Assembly: GCA_964467785.1 (NCBI GenBank)
Contig: CAYXVB010000100.1
Span: 1 to 13,327 of the forward strand
Source of the DNA: CAYXVB01 sp964467785
Lineage (GTDB): Bacteria > Bdellovibrionota > UBA1018
DNA length: 13,327 nt
Reading direction: 5' to 3'
In this document: positions 10,300-13,327 of the stretch, one piece after another
Position numbering within the stretch: position 1 is the first letter of the stretch
Layout of the letters: each line of letters opens with the position of its first letter
Program-made: the position numbers and the translations under genes
The notes under the pieces: model-generated
Seen by the model: only the letters and a program-made list of their open reading frames with translations
Databases searched by the model: none
What the model was told of the DNA's origin: nothing

Positions 10300-10332
10300 G
10301 CCGCCCTTGTGCCGCCTTTGTGACGCCCTAGT
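10300..10332 (+). repeat. Three imperfect 11-bp tandem repeats
   Basis: GCCGCCCTTGT, GCCGCCTTTGT and GACGCCCTAGT follow one another without a gap, with the start of a fourth copy (GACGGC) after them. They lie about 50 bp before the next gene in the 129-bp gap after the synthetase gene. An 11-bp period roughly matches one DNA turn, so same-face protein binding is possible. Confidence 0.6.
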
Positions 10333-10383
10333 GACGGCAATTCAAGCGGTGACTCCACCCCGTGGACCCACTATGATACTCAG

Positions 10384-11427
10384 ATGGGTCTCGCTCCGCC
10401 CCTCAAACCCACCCGCGCAACGCCCCCTTGGTTTTTTCTCGTCAGTCTTTTGCTGCTGCCGGTTTTCGGGCTCGCGGCACCTCATCCGGACGACAAGCAG
10501 GACAATTGTCCCGCCCTCTACAAGACCGTGGGCATGGATGTGGAGTATCGTGGAGAGGAGCTGCGCGGAGTCGAATACTTTTCCGCCGCAAAGCGCGCCC
10601 GGAGCCAGCTCCGCTTTCAGTCCGGAAAGCTCATCGACCAGCAGGGCAAACCCCTCCATGGATCCGGAATCTGGGTCATGGACGAGCAGGGAGCCTTCTA
10701 CTTCACTCAAGAGGACAAGTTGGGCAAGGTCCACCATTTTAGTCTCTTGGGCGGCATGCCCGTTGCGGCGGCCGGCACCTTCCGCGCCAATCACGGCAAA
10801 CTCACCTTGCTGACGGATTACAGCGGACACTATCGCCCCCGCGCGGGACACCTCGTTCAAGCGATTCGCGCCCTTCAAGGCAAGGGCGTATCGTTGGATC
10901 AAACTGAGCTTCGCTCATTCCAGCAAGAAAACAAAAAACTGCTAAAAGTCGCGGGTATCGGGCTCGGTGCGGGAGCAGGGATCGGCGGCGCGATCGTGGG
11001 GCCCCAAGTCTACTCGGCGCAAAAAGAAAAAGAGCTCGAGGATCTAGAACGCAGCGGGAGCCTTGGGCCCACGCAGCCCAGGATCCAGCACTGGATCAAG
11101 AGCGTCTCCCCCTCCGGGACCTCGTCACCCGAGCATGCGGATCGTCTCGCACGCGAGTGGGCGGAGCAAAAGCTCACCTGGACGCAATTTGATGAGCTCC
11201 GAGATTACCAGGAAAAGCTTGGCTTTTACCTGGGGCAAGAAGACGCTCTGAACAAAGCGCAAGAGTACGTGCTTAGCCGGAGAGTGACTCCCGATCAGTT
11301 CGCCACCTTGATGGAGCGCTATTCGAAGCTCCAAAACGGCTCCTCAGACCTGCGTGCTCTAAACCGCGCCGAAGCTGAAGTCTTAAAATCCGGAGATGAA
11401 CTTCCGCTTCCGCCTCCTCGCCCGTGA
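10384..11427 (+). CDS. Secreted protein with SGHY (plant IQM-like) module
   Basis: The 347-residue product has a signal peptide (hydrophobic 15-30, likely cleavage near LAA32). Residues 63-175 form a recognisable module: YFSAAKRARSQLRF, IWVMDEQGAFYF, GKVHHFSLLGG, PVAAAGTF and the hallmark TDYSGHYRP, ending in a helix and KGVSLDQTEL. From memory, the order and residues match the central region of plant IQM calmodulin-binding proteins (HSSFLAGG, AAGRL, SGHYLP, VDLT) and some bacterial effector-like proteins. The biochemical role of the module is not established to my knowledge. A Gly/Ala-rich segment (about 189-206) could enter a membrane. The rest (215-335) is helical and charged, and the tail is PLPPPRP. 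No paired immunity or secretion gene is adjacent. The ribosome binding site is weak. Confidence 0.75.
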   Translation: MGLAPPLKPTRATPPWFFLVSLLLLPVFGLAAPHPDDKQDNCPALYKTVGMDVEYRGEELRGVEYFSAAKRARSQLRFQSGKLIDQQGKPLHGSGIWVMDEQGAFYFTQEDKLGKVHHFSLLGGMPVAAAGTFRANHGKLTLLTDYSGHYRPRAGHLVQAIRALQGKGVSLDQTELRSFQQENKKLLKVAGIGLGAGAGIGGAIVGPQVYSAQKEKELEDLERSGSLGPTQPRIQHWIKSVSPSGTSSPEHADRLAREWAEQKLTWTQFDELRDYQEKLGFYLGQEDALNKAQEYVLSRRVTPDQFATLMERYSKLQNGSSDLRALNRAEAEVLKSGDELPLPPPRP

Positions 11428-11574
11428 GCGGCCACTCGCTCTCGCGGCAATTCACAAAACATTCCTCATTCCTCAAACCATTGACGATCGGTTGACTTCG
11501 GTGGACGGTTGACTGCTGACCCGCTCTTGCCCCGAGGAGCCTGTCCCCGCATCTTGCTAGCATCACCATCGGCC
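11428..11574. promoter_or_regulatory. Intergenic region with repeated TTGAC elements
   Basis: After the SGHY-module gene, a weak hairpin (GAGCG 11426-11430 with CGCTC 11437-11441) overlaps the stop codon. Further on, TTGAC occurs at 11481, 11492 and 11509, with the variants GGAC (11503) and CTGAC (11516). Two copies are the longer GGTTGAC (11490, 11507). These could be -35 elements or direct-repeat binding sites for the following short gene. No convincing -10 was found. Confidence 0.3.
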
Positions 11575-11880
11575 ATGAACTTCACCTTTTACATCACCTA
11601 TGATCTGCAGGCCGCCGCCCATGCCACCCAGCCCAGCCCCGAGCCCTCGCTCCGCGGGGCCAAGGAGCTGCTGATCCCCGGCCCTCTGCTCCACTGGGAG
11701 GTCGGCGAATTCCCAAACGCCTCCGGCGTCAAGCACCACGGCGTCCAGGTCCGTTACCGCGATCCCAAAACGGGCTACGAGCAAATCCAGCTGGTCGAAG
11801 TTCCCGCCAACGCCCGCAACGTCTCGCTTCGGGACCGGATCCCCTCGGAGTACCGCGCGGCCTTGAATTCTGCCGCTTGA
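11575..11880 (+). CDS. Short hypothetical protein
   Basis: This 101-residue product is of unknown function. The chosen start (MNFTFYITYDLQ) gives a sensible beginning. A longer in-frame start at 11509 would add 22 residues of GC-rich, intergenic-looking sequence. The protein looks cytoplasmic and beta-rich, with PGPLLHWEVGEFPN, GVQVRYRDPKTGYEQIQLVEVP and a final helix. I see no catalytic or metal-binding pattern. It ends 71 bp before the tmRNA 5' end. Codon use matches its neighbours, which favours a real gene, but the ribosome binding site is poor. Confidence 0.6.
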   Translation: MNFTFYITYDLQAAAHATQPSPEPSLRGAKELLIPGPLLHWEVGEFPNASGVKHHGVQVRYRDPKTGYEQIQLVEVPANARNVSLRDRIPSEYRAALNSAA

Positions 11881-11951
11881 TTTTACGGCTGATTTTACCG
11901 TGTTTTCGGGCTCGCCTACTGCGCCGCGTCTATGCTACCTTTAAGACTATC

Positions 11952-12308
11952 GGGGACGATCCGGCTTCGACGGGAGTATTGAAGTCCCAGATGCGTGCCG
12001 AGGCGCCGTGGCCTCGTAAAAAAACGGCACTCTGTATTTGGCAACGAATACGCAATGGCTGCCTAATAGTTAATTCTATCTAGGTTCCACGTTTTACCCG
12101 GTCTCGCCCATGGAGCGGGATAAAACGTTATTCAGTGGGCTAGTTCTCCCCTTCTCGCAGGCGGAGGGAGAGCGAAATCAAAGTCTGCGGAGGCCACACG
12201 AAGTCTGTCAGCGGACGTCGAGCGGCTAATCTAAACCACTGACTACGCATGTAGATTCTGGCGATGGATTGCTTTCGGACCTGGGTTCGACTCCCAGCGT
12301 CTCCACCA
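11952..12308 (+). ncRNA. ssrA: Transfer-messenger RNA (one-piece tmRNA)
   Basis: tmRNA with SmpB rescues stalled ribosomes and tags the unfinished protein for proteolysis. The 5' GGGGACG (11952-11958) pairs over 7 bp, with one G-U, with CGTCTCC (12298-12304), followed by encoded ACCA. The conserved start GGGGACGATCCGGCTTCGACGGG and the T arm (CTGGG 12281-12285, CCCAG 12293-12297) are present. A PK1-like hairpin (CGAGGC/GCCTCG, 11999-12016) and a later pseudoknot stem (ACGTTTTA 12089-12096 with TAAAACGT 12121-12128) are visible. The tag reading frame is 12040-12066, with resume codon GGC and tag G-N-E-Y-A-M-A-A, then TAA and TAG. The resume codon is chosen because A lies at -4 (TATTT before GGC), as in the E. 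coli UAGUC context. A promoter must lie in 11881-11951; TATGCT at 11931 is a possible -10. An ORF drawn across the 5' half is spurious. Confidence 0.96.
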
Positions 12309-12320
12309 TTTAACTCAGCT

Positions 12321-12348
12321 GGTCGGCCCCCCGCTCTGGGGGGCCACC
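12321..12348 (+). terminator. Strong GC hairpin after ssrA
   Basis: GGCCCCCC (12325-12332) and GGGGGGCC (12338-12345) form an 8-bp stem around the 5-nt loop GCTCT. The stem is extended by GGT/ACC with one bulged C. It begins 13 nt after the tmRNA CCA end and is placed as a transcription terminator, but there is no following T-run (ACCGTAACCCC instead). It may act as a structural 3' barrier or a processing signal. Confidence 0.6.
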
Positions 12349-12408
12349 GTAACCCCAAACAATCAATAACAAACCCTAGAGGACTCCAGGATCTAGATCC
12401 ATCGGGCG

Positions 12409-12440
12409 TACCTTAGCCGAAATTAGCCGGCGTTAAGGTA
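12409..12440. repeat. Imperfect hairpin with TTAGCCG direct repeats
   Basis: TACCTTAGCCG (12409-12419) pairs with CGGC plus TAAGGTA (12428-12431 and 12434-12440), with a 2-nt bulge and an 8-nt loop. Overlapping it, TTAGCCG occurs twice exactly 10 bp apart (12413 and 12423). It is not followed by Ts. It could be a binding site, a recombination site or a small RNA structure. Confidence 0.5.
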
Positions 12441-12503
12441 GCCAGGCACACATTTGTCACACTCCGAGCACACGTTTTCGAGCCCCTGCTCCGACGTTCT
12501 AAA

Positions 12504-12523
12504 CGCGTAGACCGATCTACGCG
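12504..12523. promoter_or_regulatory. Inverted repeat CGCGTAGA-n4-TCTACGCG, candidate operator of the regulator
   Basis: An exact 8-bp inverted repeat with a 4-nt spacer lies about 90 bp before the XRE-type regulator gene. The half-site TCTACGC recurs at 12571-12577, and the right half overlaps a second near-palindrome (TCTACGCGCATAGA, 12516-12529). Position and symmetry suit autoregulation by the downstream dimeric helix-turn-helix protein; this is inference. Confidence 0.45.
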
Positions 12524-12610
12524 CATAGATGGTTACCCAAGTGAGTTTTCAAGGACTTCCCGGCCTCGCGTCTACGCATGGACCGCTCCACATTTTAGAC
12601 AGGAGCGAAA

Positions 12611-12958
12611 ATGTCCAAACGCAGCCAACAAAAGCGCATTACCCGGAGCGCACGCGTGCTTCGGTTTCTCAGGGAACAGTCCGGACTCAGCATTCGCAAG
12701 GCCGCCGTCATGGCGGGGCTCGGCGACAGCGCGCTCGCGCACCTGGAGCAAGGTCGGATCGATATCAGCGATCACCACCTGGAGCGCCTCCTCCCCGTCT
12801 ACAAGTCCACGCGCGAGAGCTACGAAGTATTCGCCTCCGGAAAGGTCCAGCTGCCTGAAAACCTTCGGTTCGAATGCATCGAGATTCTCAAGTTGATGTC
12901 TGCGGAGCAGATCAGAACCGCATATCCGGTTCTGGCTTCACTCTTTAACCGTTCTTAA
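12611..12958 (+). CDS. XRE-type helix-turn-helix transcriptional regulator
   Basis: The 115-residue protein has a basic N-terminus (SKRSQQKRITRS) and a Cro/C1-type helix-turn-helix at about 14-65. The recognisable pattern is LRFLREQSGLSIRKAAVMAG, then LGDSALAHLEQGRIDISDHHLERLL, where SALAHLEQGR is the recognition helix and its cap. A C-terminal helical part (about 81-112, LPENLRFECIEILKLMSAEQ) probably mediates dimerisation. AGGAG lies 5 nt before the ATG, a strong ribosome binding site. The gene is first in a two-gene operon with the 58-residue peptide, 14 bp apart, and a TCTACGCG inverted repeat upstream may be its operator. Its position beside tmRNA suggests an accessory-region regulator. 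Target genes are unknown. Confidence 0.85.
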   Translation: MSKRSQQKRITRSARVLRFLREQSGLSIRKAAVMAGLGDSALAHLEQGRIDISDHHLERLLPVYKSTRESYEVFASGKVQLPENLRFECIEILKLMSAEQIRTAYPVLASLFNRS

Positions 12959-12972
12959 TCGGAGGATTTCTT

Positions 12973-13149
12973 ATGTACTCGTTACTGGTTCGATTGATGG
13001 TCTTGGCTACTTTGGCGCAGATTGGAATGTCTGTATGGGGGTGCGGTTGGAAATCTCGCGCGTGCCTTGTGCAGCTAGAGAAGACGTCGCGGGAGGTACT
13101 AAATGTCGACTGGAAGCCGATATCGGTCTTCCCATGCATGAGGATGTGA
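12973..13149 (+). CDS. 58-residue hydrophobic-headed small protein
   Basis: A strong ribosome binding site (GGAGG at 12961-12965, 7 nt before the ATG) directly after the regulator stop supports translation. The product begins MYSLLVRLMVLATLAQIGMS, a likely signal or membrane segment (about 3-22). It then has VWGCGWKSRACLVQLEKTSRE and ends VLNVDWKPISVFPCMRM. Cys24 and Cys31 could form a disulfide if exported. The family is not recognised. The end after ISVFP looks abrupt, and a one-base shift there would read MHEDVMEPH instead, so a recent frameshift cannot be excluded. DNA here is about 51% GC, lower than the rest of the window. The role may be tied to the regulator encoded upstream; low certainty. 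Confidence 0.6.
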   Translation: MYSLLVRLMVLATLAQIGMSVWGCGWKSRACLVQLEKTSREVLNVDWKPISVFPCMRM

Positions 13150-13163
13150 TGGAACCGCATTAA

Positions 13164-13327
13164 AGGGAGAAATACTTGGGGGAATACAATCGAGATAGGG
13201 ATTTCGTTAAGCGGGTCTGCCTGCCAGACGAGACGAGACGACGACATCTGGGGCTCTGATTGCTAAGACTGTTTTCCCGGATATCATTGTCCACAAGCGG
13301 GGAGCGGAATCCAACCTCCTCGTAATC
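13164..13327 (+). pseudogene. Frame-broken remnant resembling a PD-(D/E)XK-type nuclease-like protein (continues off window)
   Basis: Two overlapping open frames look like consecutive parts of one protein. The first (13164-13259) reads REKYLGEYNRDRDFVKRVCLPDETRRR and stops at TGA 13257-13259. The second, shifted, is open from 13211 to the window end and reads TSGALIAKTVFPDIIVHKRG followed by AESNLLVI. The order EYNRD..., then VFPDIIVH-RG, then NLLVI is one I recall from a widespread uncharacterised family whose next residues are usually E-x-K, a PD-(D/E)XK-like active-site pattern. Neither frame has a good start codon, so I read it as a decayed gene. Alternatives are a programmed frameshift or a sequencing error. 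The base composition is lower in GC than the left part of the window, which suggests acquired DNA. Confidence 0.42.

Larger units (their letters stand above)
12309..12610. other. 302-bp gene-free stretch rich in inverted repeats
   Basis: No credible gene lies between the tmRNA and the regulator gene. The stretch holds the post-tmRNA hairpin (12321-12348), a perfect 12-bp palindrome GGATCTAGATCC (12389-12400), a large hairpin with internal TTAGCCG direct repeats (12409-12440), and a TCTACGCG inverted repeat (12504-12523) with a further half-site at 12571. The final bases, AGGAG at 12601-12605, are the ribosome binding site of the regulator. Confidence 0.8.

Noticed and set aside
11877..12083. 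68-residue open frame over the start of ssrA
   Set aside because: It reads through the conserved tmRNA 5' structure and tag region. The RNA gene explains the sequence.
12309..12610. Second tRNA or CRISPR-like array after ssrA
   Set aside because: No cloverleaf and no regularly spaced repeats were found. The repeats present are short palindromes and a single pair of direct repeats.
12529..12858. 109-residue open frame overlapping the regulator in another frame
   Set aside because: It is Arg/Pro/Ala-rich, while the 12611 frame has a strong ribosome binding site and a clear helix-turn-helix.

Overview
The window is a high-GC Gram-negative chromosome segment, with GC above 60% by eye over most of it. 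Predicted lipoproteins, signal peptides, a SCO/PCu(A)C copper pair and a long SecA with a zinc-binding tail suggest a deltaproteobacterium-like or Bdellovibrionota-like organism with aerobic respiration. That placement is an overall impression, since no 16S rRNA or other decisive marker is present.

Layout, left to right. At 2-2617 lies most of secA, cut at its 5' side by the window edge. At 2783-3799 is a secreted protein with a class-I-amidotransferase-like BPL_N domain. At 3881-6432 two overlapping genes encode a lipoprotein gluzincin metallopeptidase (HEFNH) and a separate membrane-anchored protein that looks like the FTP/PepSY propeptide normally fused to the N-terminus of such enzymes. 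At 6484-7509 is a low-complexity protein ending in a YbjQ-like domain. It converges, with shared stop-codon bases, on a minus-strand copper operon (SCO protein, then PCu(A)C protein, 8574 down to 7506). Divergent from that operon, 8674-10254 encodes an acyl-CoA synthetase of malonyl-CoA synthetase type. At 10384-11427 is a secreted protein carrying an 'SGHY' module that I recognise from plant IQM calmodulin-binding proteins. At 11575-11880 is a short hypothetical gene.

A complete one-piece tmRNA gene (ssrA, 11952-12308) with encoded CCA and the predicted tag (G)NEYAMAA follows, with a strong GC hairpin after it. Beyond the tmRNA the character changes. There is a gene-free stretch of about 300 bp full of inverted repeats, then a two-gene operon (XRE-type regulator plus a 58-residue hydrophobic-headed peptide). 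Last comes a frame-broken remnant resembling a PD-(D/E)XK-type nuclease, in DNA of about 51% GC. This looks like the edge of an accessory region at the tmRNA 3' end, although no integrase or second attachment site is visible.

The most interesting unit is the protease/propeptide pair: catalytic domain and propeptide are separate, translationally coupled genes in the reverse of the usual order, with an inverted-repeat cluster in the promoter region.
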